Translations under genes and position numbers: made by a program
Source of the DNA: Siphonodentalium dalli
Taxonomy: Eukaryota; Mollusca; Scaphopoda; Gadilida; Siphonodentaliidae
Reading direction: 5' to 3'
NCBI GenBank assembly: GCA_032622095.1
Contig: CP136066.1
Coordinates: 65,192,609-65,256,608 of the forward strand
DNA: 64,000 bases
Notes under the pieces: generated by a model
Told to the model about the DNA's origin: nothing
Databases searched by the model: none
What the model saw: only the letters and a program-made list of their open reading frames with translations
Part shown: piece after piece, positions 24,163 through 34,480 of the stretch
Position numbering within the stretch: the stretch's first letter is position 1
Layout: each line of letters opens with the position of its first letter

Positions 24163-24392
24163 CCCTTTGAGTGCCAGGTCGATTTTTGTATCAACCCATA
24201 TACCCTGTGCCAATGCATTCTCTTATATATGCGAGTCGACCATAGGTCGCCTCGCATATATAAGAGAATGCATTGGCCTAACAATTTTTTATTTTTTTTA
24301 TTTTTTACAATTTTAATAATTTATTCTTATATTCTTTAACAGACTTATTTTGTAGGTTAGGGCCGATGAGATCGGCCCTGGCACTCAAAGGG
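24163..24392. mobile_element. piggyBac-like MITE, subfamily 2 (copy F) with one palindromic module
   Basis: A 230-bp element between intact TTAA sites (24159-24162 and 24393-24396). Its left end CCCTTTGAGTGCCAGGTC and following 'TTTTTGTATCAACCCATAT' match the MITE at 14159-14394. At that point one 69-bp palindromic module (24209-24277) has replaced the old interior. Right end: 'CCTGGCACTCAAAGGG'. Confidence 0.85.
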
Positions 24393-24676
24393 TTAAAGAA
24401 ATGTGAGTTATATACATTTAGTATCAGATAAAGATAACCCCATCGCCGTGACAAACGGATCGTATTACTCAGTTTTTCTGTCACGTGGTTTGGTGAAAAA
24501 TAATTAAACATAGGCTGCTCTGTTAACTGAATTGAGGATTTGTCAATATTTTTGTTAGTGTGTGGGCGTGCCCAAAACGGGATAGTCAATAATATCCTGA
24601 TTATAACTGTTAGGATTATAGGGCGTATTGTGTTTAATGCGATAACGGCTATAAAGGTACATGATAAGGTATAGAT

Positions 24677-24678
<2 letters not shown>

Positions 24679-24711
<33 letters not shown>
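24679..24711. repeat. (AT)n microsatellite
   Basis: About 33 bp of AT dinucleotide followed by ACACGCACACG. Confidence 0.9.
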
Positions 24712-24714
<3 letters not shown>

Positions 24715-25591
24715 GCACACGACCAGCGTGGCTGACCCCTATATAGAAATGACCACCACCGTTACCAATGATCCAGCATGATATTTCAGAAACCACACTC
24801 TTGGTATATGAGGTGAGTATATGTTACTCACGTCCTGACAAACTTGATTGAACGTTATACGTGATTGATTCCGTAAATGTCCGTTGTCACCAATTTAGGA
24901 GAGTCATTCAAGTTCAGTTGTGATTGCAATGAAACCCAGATAGGGAAACGAAGTTATTGGTTATTTTATTTAGTACTTTAGCACGCTTTAAGCAAACATT
25001 AAAGTTGATAACATCTTTGGTCTTTCCTTTACATGCATAGGATTTTTGTTCACCTGAGTATGTCATAAACACTCTTTTCACTTAGGAATAATGCGCAGAT
25101 TTACAACAAATAAATTTTTTTTTAAACTAAAAACATCCATTGCTCTCAAATAAAGAGATTAGCATGTATTACAACTATATATAATATGAAATTTCAATTA
25201 TCCGGCTATTGGATACTCTATATATATGCATATATGGGGTAAAATATATTAGTGAAGAACGTTTACGTTTGAGTGGAATTTGAGACTTCTGTTTTAGTGT
25301 ATACTTATCTCGTAACTTAACTGAACACAAATGTTTTGTTTTCTGAGATCGTTTTAAATCTAAATCTACATACCAGCGCCAAAATTCTTAAGTGAGTGGG
25401 TAGTTATGTCTTACTCAAACGATGAAATATAATATTATCTGTATTGATCTTGTTTTCAAATTTGCTAACAACAAGATACATTTCCAGGAAATAACGAAAA
25501 TGAAGGAATATTCACATATATAGCTTTGTTACTATAGCGTTCATGAACGATAGTCATACCGAGAAGACATATAAGAAACAAATATTATATG

Positions 25592-25697
25592 AAAATTATA
25601 TATATTCTTTTAACTTCACCCCCCCCCCCCCCCAGTTCTTTATAATTAGAATTTGAAAAATTATATATATTCTTTTAACTTTCACCCACCTGTTCTT
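25592..25697. repeat. tandem duplication of the Six3/6 5' splice-site region
   Basis: 'TTATATATATTCTTTTAACT' followed by T/TT, CACCC and GTTCTTT occurs at 25592-25641 and again at 25656-25697. The upper copy spans the real exon 1 end and donor (minus strand CAG|GTGGGT). In the lower copy the donor is replaced by a 15-nt C tract (25619-25633), that is, G15 in the transcript. The duplicated donor is therefore probably inactive. Confidence 0.8.
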
Positions 25698-26267
25698 TGA
25701 AGCAGCTGCTCGATCACGCTGTCGCCGATTTTTAAACCAGTTTCCAACTTGTGTTGCACTTAGACCAGTCAGTTTAGCGAGTTCACGTTTCTTGGTTGGG
25801 TTCGGATAGGGATCCATGAGATACCACTCCCGGAGTCGGTTCCGGGTTCGCTCTTTGAAGCAGTGTGTTTTCTGCTCACCGTCCCATATTGTCCGTGGCA
25901 GGGGATATTTTTTTCTAACACGATATTTATCAACTGGTCCGAGCTGCCTTCCTCTCAATTTCTCAGCCTCAATATAGTGAGCTTCCAGCCACATAGCTTG
26001 TAATTTTGTATGTGATTCTTTAGAAAATTTGAAGCTTTCCAGAATGTGATATAAGTCTCTGAAATTTCCTGTGTGGAAAGCCACGAGGCACCGGGCCCTG
26101 AGAACAGATTCATGTTTGTTTAGCGCCTCACAAGCAGCAGGGTTAACAGGTAGCGACCACAAGAAGCGTCCAAGTCTCTCAACATCACCGCTCTCCTCCA
26201 ACGTCTCACAAACTTGCGCAACCTGTTGCGGCGTGAACTGTATCATCGGGAATGGAAACAAGGCCAT
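25690..26267 (-). CDS. six3/6: Six3/6 homeobox gene, exon 1 (SIX domain and homeodomain)
   Basis: Sequence-specific transcription factor of the SIX family, nuclear, an ancient regulator of anterior neural and eye development. Residues about 9-125 form the SIX domain, which in this class also contacts Groucho/TLE co-repressors. Residues 130-189 form the homeodomain, with Phe137, Leu145, Trp177, Phe178, Asn180 and Arg182 at conserved positions and Thr instead of Arg5 and Gln12, as in all SIX homeodomains. Glu-Thr-Leu-Glu-Glu-Ser-Gly-Asp in the SIX domain and Gln-Lys-Thr-His-Cys-Phe-Lys-Glu-Arg at the homeodomain start mark the Six3/6 class, not Six1/2 or Six4/5. The start is the ATG at 26267-26265; an in-frame TAG lies upstream at 26291-26289, and the longer reading from TTG at 26273 is not needed. 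The exon ends at 25690 before a consensus donor; the frame reading on past it to 25596 would be intron retention. The N-terminus is only eight residues long before the SIX domain, much shorter than in vertebrate SIX3. It joins exon 2 at 15406. Confidence 0.97.
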
Positions 26268-26276
26268 GTCCAAAAT

Positions 26277-26313
26277 ATTATTAATTAACTAATTAACCTA
26301 ATTAAAAATTAAG
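26277..26313 (-). promoter_or_regulatory. TAATTA homeodomain-site cluster just upstream of the start codon
   Basis: Three TAATTA words (26282-26287, 26290-26295, 26299-26304) plus further ATTA cores within 37 bp, immediately 5' of the Six3/6 ATG and probably in the 5' UTR or proximal promoter. Six3-class homeodomains are reported to bind TAAT-core sites and to autoregulate, so autoregulation is a reasonable inference; AT-richness alone could also produce it. Confidence 0.4.
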
Positions 26314-26499
26314 ATAAGTTTCACGGTCAGTGTAATATCACGTTATTATAGAACTCTTCTCAAGAAATCGGACCTCCGAGCGGAACAAATTTCCATAATT
26401 TCTCAGATATCACATTATGAGTGTCGGGTGGTGTGATGCTTGTCTCATGTATGGTGTCGCTATTTATCTCCTAGTATTCTGTAATGCCACCGGCCATCA

Positions 26500-26770
26500 A
26501 TATGATAGAGAAATAGCCTCTAACCATAAACAAAAGCCCGATTGGGTCGGACCACATTAATTAGATCGACGGTTAATTATAGCCACACCTCGCTGTCGTG
26601 CTGTCTCTATTGAAATCTGTACAGATTATGATCCATAAATCACGAAGGCGGAGCCAAGATGCGCTGTGCAATTACGAAACCACGCCTACAAGATTTATTT
26701 CGATCCGTCTGCTCGATAATTTCGCTTCTATTTAAACCTGTATCGTCTGCCGATCTGCGCGTTGTTTCGT
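26500..26770 (-). promoter_or_regulatory. probable Six3/6 proximal promoter
   Basis: A GC-balanced block 230-500 bp upstream of the ATG. On the minus strand a TATA-like TTTAAATA (26736-26729) is followed about 30 bp later by 'CGAGCAGACGGATCG', where transcription could start. Further towards the gene are 'GTAGGCGTGGTTTCG' and 'CTTGGCTCCGCC'-like GC words and a TTAATTA site. Inferred; no transcript data. Confidence 0.45.
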
Positions 26771-26850
26771 ATATATTCTGAGGAATAGTAGATCGATTAT
26801 TTTATGCACATACGTTTGTCTCTTCAGGACTAAGATATAGAAACGAACCT

Positions 26851-27096
26851 ATGTTTAAAGGGACACTTGCAGTGCGTAAATGTGTGATAATTATAAAAGT
26901 CGGTAAAAACATCATTTTCTACGAAGAAGAACATGGAGAAAGAGACGAACTTTATTCTTATATTAATTATTATGACTTTCCAATAAGGACATTTCCCGTA
27001 CTGAAACCACTGTTATGTAAACAAAACAGGTACAGTGATTTGTCCACAAACATCGCTAATCACGTATTAAGTTCAACTAAGTTAATCTGGATATGA
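26851..27096 (+). other. 81-codon open frame upstream of Six3/6, doubtful
   Basis: An uninterrupted plus-strand frame with an ATG and moderately charged composition (Glu-Glu-Glu-His-Gly-Glu-Arg-Asp-Glu near residue 25), divergent from Six3/6. No domain, signal peptide or splice context is recognised. I consider it more likely chance than a gene. Confidence 0.12.
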
Positions 27097-27188
27097 CTTT
27101 CAGAATATTTTCCAATGCTTTGACATTTTCCGATTTTTACCGTCGCGTTTTGATTAAATTAGATATCTTATTGGACTTTGATCTTTAA

Positions 27189-27561
27189 CCCTTTACCCAA
27201 CAGAAGGGCCCTGTGCCAATGCATTCTCTTATATATGCGAGTCGACCATAGGTCGCCTCGCATATATAAGAGAATGCATTGGCTTAACACATTAAAAATT
27301 GTTAAAGAATGTAAGAAAAATGGTAAAAAGTGTTAAAAAAAGATTTTTTTTAGGCCAATGCATTCTCTTATATATGCGAGGCGACCTATGGTCGACTCGC
27401 ATATATAAGAGAATGCATTGGCACAGAGCATAACTGTAACCATCACAATGTGGTCAAGGAGCCGGTTCCAATGATATCCATATGTGTATGGTTCTATTGA
27501 GACAGACCGAAGATATGTTAGGCTGTTGAAGCTTTATTTGGCCGGTTTGTTGGGTAAAGGC
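27189..27561. mobile_element. piggyBac-like MITE, subfamily 1 (copy B) with two palindromic modules
   Basis: Left TTAA at 27185-27188, then CCCTTTACCCAACAG. Palindromes at 27215-27283 and 27354-27422 in opposite orientation are separated by a spacer with 'GTTAAAGAATGTAAGAAAAA'. The right end TGTTGGGTAAAGGC is followed by TTGT rather than TTAA, so that side has mutated. Lies about 0.9 kb upstream of the Six3/6 start. Confidence 0.8.
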
Positions 27562-28024
27562 TTGTCACTGTAACAGTTATGTTTACATGAAAGTGGTTTC
27601 GATATGCGAAATCTCGTTATTTGAGATTTATTGATAGTGGAAATAATAACAAAGTCAAACTAGTTTACATGTAATCTACTTGTTGATGAATGCTGTTTTA
27701 CAAACTTTTATAAAAAAAATAATACTCATAAACACATTCCGAAGGCCTTGAGACCATTTAAAGTGACATAGTTTTTTCAACTATCAAAATAAAGCTGGTA
27801 AATGCTGAGTTTTTAAACTTCGGTGATCAAGGTGGGTGGATAAAACACAAAATATTTATAATGAATCAAATTGAAGTTTTAAGTCGGCACAAATGATCTT
27901 TGATTTTACCATATCTGAGAAACTTACAACCAACGCGCTCTATTGATGCACCGTTCCTTTTTATATTTCTGAAGCCATACATCACTTCATTGAGTCTTTC
28001 TGATGCATATATAGGAATGGTCGA
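27562..28024. other. intergenic, nothing recognised
   Basis: AT-rich spacer between two TTAA MITEs without features. Confidence 0.45.
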
Positions 28025-28028
28025 TTAA

Positions 28029-28288
28029 CCCTGCCTATACTAAATGGATTCTCCCATTCATCTATAAGCGTATATATTGGAATTGTCTATTATTAATTTA
28101 GAGGTGTGTTTAGCAATTATAACCAGACGACAGATAAAACAAAACTACAGAAGGAGTCCTATTTATTGCGAGAAATGTTTAGATAATAAGTTCAACAAAC
28201 TACCTGATCGGTTGTTGAACATATTATATATATAAGCATTTCCTACATGGGATAATTACTCGTCAATGATGCGTCAGTATAGAAAGGG
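28029..28288. mobile_element. piggyBac-like MITE, subfamily 4 (copy 2, complete)
   Basis: A 260-bp element between TTAA at 28025-28028 and 28289-28292. Ends CCCTGCCTATACT and (reverse complement) CCCTTTCTATACT. Shares the 'AGATAATAAGTTCAACAAAC' interior and 'GGATTCTCCCATTC' with copies at the two extremes of the window. Confidence 0.8.
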
Positions 28289-28292
28289 TTAA

Positions 28293-29816
28293 TTAATTTA
28301 TGCAAATTCGGTTGGCTCTTCGGGATTAAGAAATACCTAGTAAAATACGAAACAGTGGTTACTTTTTTCCCGCGATAATTGCTTTTATTTTGCAGTAACG
28401 AAATTATTATAGATCCTACCAAAACCGATACGACAAAATTGTTAAGGTATTGTTATGGTTATAATTTGATGATCTAACAACATTTTCGGTGGAACGCGCT
28501 ATATACTGTAAATTCACTCGTTATAATTTGTGATTACATATTGGGACTACATTGGCGCCCAAGCAGCTTACTGCAGTGATAAACTGTTGCATGCATCACA
28601 TAAAGAGCGTTTGTGTTTTCTATCTTCTAACTATAGTAAACATAACGAGCGTTGGTGTGAATACACTTAAATTGCTAACAGTTTCAAATAAGGTGTCGGT
28701 ACATATTTTGGTGTGTATTGACTATGTATAATGTAGAGTCCTTATATTTATATTGTATGCTGCATCTACCTACATATTCTGATTCCCGCGATATTATAAC
28801 ATCGTGTAATATCAATAGATTTAGATTAATTTAGATTGAGGTTTGGTGATGTGTATATCTCCCACCCATGCGGGTTAATTGGCACAAAATATTTTTTTCC
28901 TTCCATTTGCGAACACCTCAAATATATGTAACGCCGATGCATGGGGTATGCGTATTTGCTGGCAAGAAGTTCACCCGAAATATCAAGTTCTTACTGAGAG
29001 TATACGTGTTGTAACGAATGACCTCAAGTTAATGATTTGACTGATTGTAACGCCTGATATATATATTTGACCTTATGTTGTTCAAGTGTTATTCATTGGC
29101 AGTCGACAAAGTTAAAGCAGCATATAAATACTCAATGCTCAAATGAACAAATTTTTCGCTGGTGTGTCATTCCGGGGATAAAAATAATTCAATATATAAA
29201 TACATGAAATGCTTATAGGCAGTCTGCATAGGACTCATAAATACTTACCGTAGTCATAGAACAAAATCACACCAAAGAGACAAAAACTGCCTCCTTTTCT
29301 ACAGCATATTAATTTATCGGAGTTTTCCTAAATGCGATAGAAATGTCAAATTTTTAGTAAAAGACAAACAAAGCTAAATATACATCACTTGATGCGAAAG
29401 ATAATATAGAATCTGTATGTAAGTATGTCGAGAATTTTTCGACCTATATTGCGATCCTTCTTCGTGACAAAAGCGAATAATTGCTAGGTTTAATTGGTAT
29501 ATTATGTGTCGCTTTAAGTTACAAGACAACAACGTCATGAGAACGGACCCACGTGTATCAGTAATACGACGAGCTACTCGGATCGTATATAACCATTATA
29601 TACCTGTGACACCCACTCCTCAGTATCGGGTATATGGCCATAGACGTATATACGGAGATAACGAATGTGTGTGTTGAAATATCTAAATACAGCTAAACTA
29701 TACCACATAAAATATAGAATCAGTACGTCTAAAGTATATTTCATGAGTTTTGAAACCCATTTTTACCATTGAACGTGATCAACGTTAGTTATGAATGGGT
29801 TTGCCGTTATGCCACT
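28293..29816. other. intergenic, nothing recognised
   Basis: About 1.5 kb of AT-rich unique sequence without an open frame of 60 codons on either strand. One dispersed 'TAAAGAGCGTTTGTG' word at about 28602. Confidence 0.5.
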
Positions 29817-29820
29817 TTAA

Positions 29821-30211
29821 CCCTTTACCCAACAGAAGGGCCCTGTGCCAATGCATTCTCTTATATATGCGAGTCGACCATAGGTCGCCTCGCATATATA
29901 AGAGAATGCATTGGCTTAACACATTAAAAATTATAAAATTGTTAAAGAATGTAAGAAAAAATGGTAAAAAGTGTTAAAAAAAGATTTTTTTTAGGCCAAT
30001 GCATTCTCTTATATGTGCGAGGCGACCTATGGTCGACTCGCATATATAAGAGAATGCATTGGCACAGGGCTAACTGTAACTATCACAATGGGGTCAAGGA
30101 GCCGGTTCCAATGATATCCATATTTGTATGGTTCTATTGAGACAGACCGAAGATATTTTAGGCTGTTGAAGCTTTATTTGGCCGGTTTTGGCCGGTTTGT
30201 TGGGTAAAGGG
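29821..30211. mobile_element. piggyBac-like MITE, subfamily 1 (copy C, intact reference copy)
   Basis: A 391-bp element with perfect 14-bp ends CCCTTTACCCAACA / TGTTGGGTAAAGGG and TTAA on both sides (29817-29820 and 30212-30215). Palindromic modules at 29847-29915 and 29995-30063 lie in opposite orientation and are framed by CCCTGTGCC..GGCACAGGG. The right 140 bp ('GAGCCGGTTCCAATGATATC', 'GCCGGTTTTGGCCGG') is unique to this subfamily. Confidence 0.9.
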
Positions 30212-30499
30212 TTAAGTGACAAAAAGCAACAATATATTTCTCAAAATGAACCCATGTTTGCTGCTGATACTACGAGTTACATATAACTTATAACCTTTGG
30301 GTTATCTTGTGACTCTGGCTCCCATAATTATAAGCCATAACAACCTATATATAGATCGTGTACATGAACAGCCCTCACCGTGGATGTTTGATCCCATGAC
30401 CCAGCTATATGCCATAAGTCGCTTTCATGAAACTGGTTCCTCTATATCAAAACTAGACAGAAAAACATATATCTCAACACAGAAGGTCATATGACCGGA

Positions 30500-31030
30500 G
30501 TTGTCGCCCTTTGGGGGATAGCGTACTGCGTCATTGTATTCCACTAACAATGGCTTTATATATTAACTCCATAAGAATCGCATCCCACGAGATCTCCTAT
30601 CGTGAGATAAGCCTAAAAACTCGTCGCATTTCGTGTAATTTTCATATCCGGGTTCCCTGGCGGATTCTATCTGCATTAGAGATATATGAACTTCTATGTC
30701 ATTCCCGGCGTGTGGAACCCATCGCAATCCGCTACCAATTCCACAATTTACTTTCACAATTAGTGAAATAATGCGTTTATGACGGCGTGTGGCGAAACAG
30801 ATGAGATTTTTTTTATCGCAGCGCAATGATTATTGGTAGACCGATGGCTATCGCTGAAATATTAATGGTAGATACATGCAGACATCTTCCCCACGATAAC
30901 AAGTCACGGACATGAATGCGTTATCTATACGCAGACGATAACCGCCATTGTGTAGCATCATTTCCGCCCTCGCCACGTGGTATTTTGCTGCAGAAAGTTA
31001 CAGGAACATCGGAGATGAAGCTAGTTGTTT
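30500..31030. promoter_or_regulatory. candidate distal regulatory block upstream of Six3/6
   Basis: About 530 bp of balanced, non-repetitive sequence 4.2-4.8 kb 5' of the Six3/6 start. It contains a SOX-type 'AACAATGG' (about 30548), a homeodomain-type 'CACAATTAGTG', 'GATTATTGG' and an 'ACACGCCGTCATAAACGC'-like segment on the minus strand. Two overlapping 86-codon frames have no domain. Regulatory role inferred from composition and position. Confidence 0.3.
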
Positions 31031-31254
31031 GATCATTTAACATATAGTATAGTATATAGTAATGCACAATTATAAATGAATGCAACGCATACATCAACAC
31101 AGTTCATTTATAACGTTTCTTTTTTATAAATATATAATAAGCATTATCGGAATCCGGATGCGGGTTTTTGTCCAAACTTCTTTTTTTTTACGCGGTTCCT
31201 GACCAGGCACACGACAAATAATTGCCTTAAAACAAACTGTTTGTAATTATGCAG

Positions 31255-31675
31255 AATATCCTTTCAAAAATAAGCATATAACGGGCTTATTTTATTGAGC
31301 GAAATAAGCTCACATTGGCATTATTTAACCTCAATATACTGTTGTATATGGACCTAGAAAGCAGGTTTTAAAACAGTCCATATGGGGTTATTTCAATACG
31401 AAATAAGCACATATTGGCATTATTTAATCTACATTTTTTCATCGACACGACTTACCAAATTTACTTTATAATTTACTTTATAATTTACTTTATAATTTAC
31501 TTTATAATTTACTTTATAATTTACTTTATAATTTGTTTTCACTGTGGCCAGCGCCATTCGAGGAATAACGGGTATAAGCTCACTATGGGCTTATTGCAGA
31601 ATAAAATAAGCACAATATGAACCTATATGTGGATATTTAGGTCCATGCGAACCTCTTTGTACGAAGATATGTTGC
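31255..31675. repeat. dispersed repeat family R, AATAAGC subfamily, with 12-bp expansion
   Basis: Typical family words: 'GAAATAAGCTCACATTGGCA', 'TTTTCACTGTGGCCAGCGCC', 'GAACCTCTTTGTACGAAGATATG'. At the position where other copies read CTCTTTATAA, this copy has six tandem units of ACTTTATAATTT (31461-31534). Confidence 0.7.
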
Positions 31676-33793
31676 ATTATGATGTTATATAATATTCTTG
31701 AGAAAATGCTCCAAATCAGATGGAAGTTGTACCAACAAATAAACCCATCGCAGCGCAGTGGAAGTTACCAGTATATACATTGGACCGAATCAAAAGTAGT
31801 TCGGTTTGAAGCTGCAGCAAGCAATGCAAATTTATTTACATGGACCGAATGCACGAAACCCATTAATCCCATATCAATTTAAAACGAATTGTCTGCTGTA
31901 TTTTTTTGTTCAAAGCATCAAAACAAGCTTATTTTACTCTTACTTCTACTATTGCCAATTGAGCTTTATTCAAAGTTTTTTCTATGAGTATTTTCGGGTC
32001 TGCGACATGAGTGCGCAATATTGAGAGGAAATAGCTATACATCCATAAATAACCGGTAGATTCTATTCATATATATACTGTACGTTTATAACCATACAAT
32101 CAAAAAGAAAAGCAGTCCTATATACCCATCAATCACAATCTACACAATGTAGTACACAAAACAGAAACGTTTTCGCTAACAAATTTATTCAGAACCAAGA
32201 TGGTCGTTGTACAAATCGATATTGGACACAGAGGGAAGATTTCGATAATTATCGAGATGATTAGAGTAGAGTTGCTAATTACGGAATAATACAATGCCAT
32301 CCACAAAAGATGCGATAAAGGATCGTTCTATGCGGCGTATATGAAGGAGATACTATACACAATATGATATTGGAAATTTATTCCCAATTAATGTTGTCCG
32401 GATCTAGCCGTATATGTTATTAGACACGACCAATTTATATATGAATTCGTAATGAACATGGGTGTATTCTGTGATACATACAACACGTTGTTACGGAATA
32501 CCAGACAACGTTTTATGCAGGGAATAAATACATACAACCAATGACAAGACAGCTGTGTTTCTGTATTCTTGATTGTTTTATCACCATGCATGGTCTCAAT
32601 AGCTTAACTTTTACAGCATTGTTTACCAGCTGGAAAACTATTAAATAATTATGCTTCACTAGATTGGTCACCAAGTAAATTTCCAAGGAGTGTCACGATG
32701 ACCACCACAATAAAATACGACAATATTATGCATAAAAACATTCTTTATATAAACGATCTTTATATATATTATTCGCCACGAATGCATGGGTAACGAAAGG
32801 GACAAACTAGTTATCTATGTGATATTTTGATTTTGGGGCCCTCGACCAAAATTCAAAATCTGATATAAAGCTTCACAAAGTCAATATCTGACCATCCATG
32901 CAAATATCCGGCGGATGGGTTCAACGGTTCCAACTCATTTTTTATGGTGTATAGAAAATATAATTATTACAAAAAATCCGAATGGGCAAATTTGATAACA
33001 TTCCCACGAGCTAATAAGGAACTACGGACAAATAAATTCCAATTGGCGTCATTAATTTATAGCGCGGCCCCCACGGATGACCAACCAGACACATTAAAGC
33101 CACATGGCGGTTTGCGCTCCAGAATACTAATAATATTATTCGCTTCTGATTTTTTCCCGGTATCGAAATAAGTCGATAAATATCTTAACTATACCCATCT
33201 AAGAGCATTCTGTAACCCAAAAAGACGCATTGAAGTAATGAAAAATACAACTGTGAATATATAAGGTGTTTATACAGCCATTTGCACGACATGGAACAGA
33301 AAAGAGCGTTACGCGGTAGTCTGTTCCTGATATGGTAGCAATAAAGAGCGTTTGTCTGACTTCTGGCGAAAAGTTGAAAACGGCTGAAAAATGGTTGTGA
33401 CTTTGGCAAGTATTTTTCAGAGCATATACAGCCGGTATACCAATAGTTCGGTTATTTATCGACCTGTCGTATCCATCGCTTCAAATTACGTAGAAAAAAA
33501 AATGGAGGTTCGAATTAGTCATGTCCGTTCAATTAATAAAATTAATAAACTCATTTAATTAAGAACGCTTTTTAACACATATAGTCATCCGAAACGAAAT
33601 GACACGCTCTTTATAAGATAGGTGATTGTTAAATTGTATGGCAAGCCCGGTTTCTCATCTGTGAGCACGCTGCTAGGGGCGAATTAGGGTGTCATCGCTA
33701 CCATCATATACCCTGCATATATACAAGTTAATAAGAATACTGCGTACACCGCGGTTAAGAAAAAACATTTATAGAATACAAGTCATATATATA
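31676..33793. other. intergenic, nothing recognised
   Basis: Short open frames only (75 codons at most). A small GC-richer patch around 33056-33120 ('TATAGCGCGGCCCCCACGG') is unexplained. Two 'AAGAGCGTT' words sit at about 33304 and 33345 near 'AGTTGAAAACGGCT', a segment shared with 20866-20900. Confidence 0.45.
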
Positions 33794-34295
33794 GTCAGTT
33801 CACACTAATATGTGACCCGCCATATCAAATCCAGTCGGAAGTCGGGATTTTGTTTACCCTGTGCTAATGCATTCTCTTATATATGCGAGTCGACCATAGG
33901 TCGCCTCGCATATATAAGAGAATGCATTGGCCTAACAATTTTTTACAATTTTAATAATTTTTTCTTGTATTCTTTAACAATTTTATAATTTTACCCATAC
34001 AGAGCCCCAGACAAACATGAGCAGACGACACTCTTCTATATGCTTCTATATATGTGTGGGGCTCCCTGCAGGGTAATGTATGTTTTTTATTTTATGTCCT
34101 AAAAAATGTAAGAAACATTTATTTAAAAAAAATGAAAAAAAACTGTTAGGCCAATGCATTCTCTTATATATGCGAGGCGACCTATGGTCGACTCGCGCAT
34201 ATATAAGAGAATGCATTGGCACAGGGTAAAAACAATCCTGACTTCCGACTGGATTTGATATGGCGGGTCACATATTGTCAGTTCACACTAATATG
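33794..34295. mobile_element. TGACCCGCC-ended element with two palindromic modules and 19-bp flanking repeats
   Basis: Ends TGTGACCCGCCATATCAAAT and its complement; the inverted repeats run about 50 bp through 'CCAGTCGGAAGTC' up to CCCTGTGC. It carries the same palindromic modules as the TTAA MITEs (33863-33931 and 34150-34220, opposite orientation). Between them is a third inverted pair, TTACCCATACAGAGCCCCAG with complement 'GGGGCTCCCTGCAGGGTAA' (33995-34078). The direct repeat 'GTCAGTTCACACTAATATG' flanks the whole (33794-33812 and 34277-34295). Confidence 0.75.
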
Positions 34296-34324
34296 ATAAT
34301 TTTCATACCTTTGCTGAAGTAATG

Positions 34325-34480
34325 TCCATAACTTCAACACACCACGATGTATGAGACTGAATTACATCAAAATATAACATTTGGCTATATATATAATAAT
34401 TAATAGATATTTTGACAAATTTATTCTATAAAAGCGATGTGCTAGCCTTGTTGTTGAATCATGGAAACCGGTTAAAATAG
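34325..34480. repeat. dispersed repeat fragment shared with 11811-11945
   Basis: Reverse-complement match to 11811-11945, including 'ACTTCAACACACCA' and 'GAGACTGAATTAC'. Borders undefined. Confidence 0.45.

Larger units (their letters stand above)
15407..25689 (-). other. six3/6: Six3/6 intron 1 (10,283 bp)
   Basis: Runs from GT (25689-25688) in the context CAG|GTGGGT to AG (15408-15407), phase 2, directly after the homeodomain-end codons Lys-Asn-Arg, the place where vertebrate SIX3 is also interrupted. It contains an inverted repeat, a long hairpin, microsatellites, two TTAA MITEs and an enhancer-like block, listed separately. No other minus-strand exon with convincing signals was seen. Confidence 0.8.

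Noticed and set aside
24305-24796. 163-codon minus-strand frame in the Six3/6 intron
   Set aside because: It overlaps the TTAA MITE at its end and an (AT)n microsatellite; no domain and no splice signals.
25596-26273. Uninterrupted 225-codon reading of Six3/6 exon 1 from TTG at 26273 to 25596
   Set aside because: The first codon is TTG, an ATG follows two codons later with an upstream in-frame stop, and the last 32 codons lie beyond a consensus donor and read through low-complexity intron sequence.
10961-34220. CRISPR-like array from the recurring 69-bp palindromes
   Set aside because: Copies are dispersed over 23 kb inside transposons, in opposite orientations, without regular spacers; the genome is eukaryotic.
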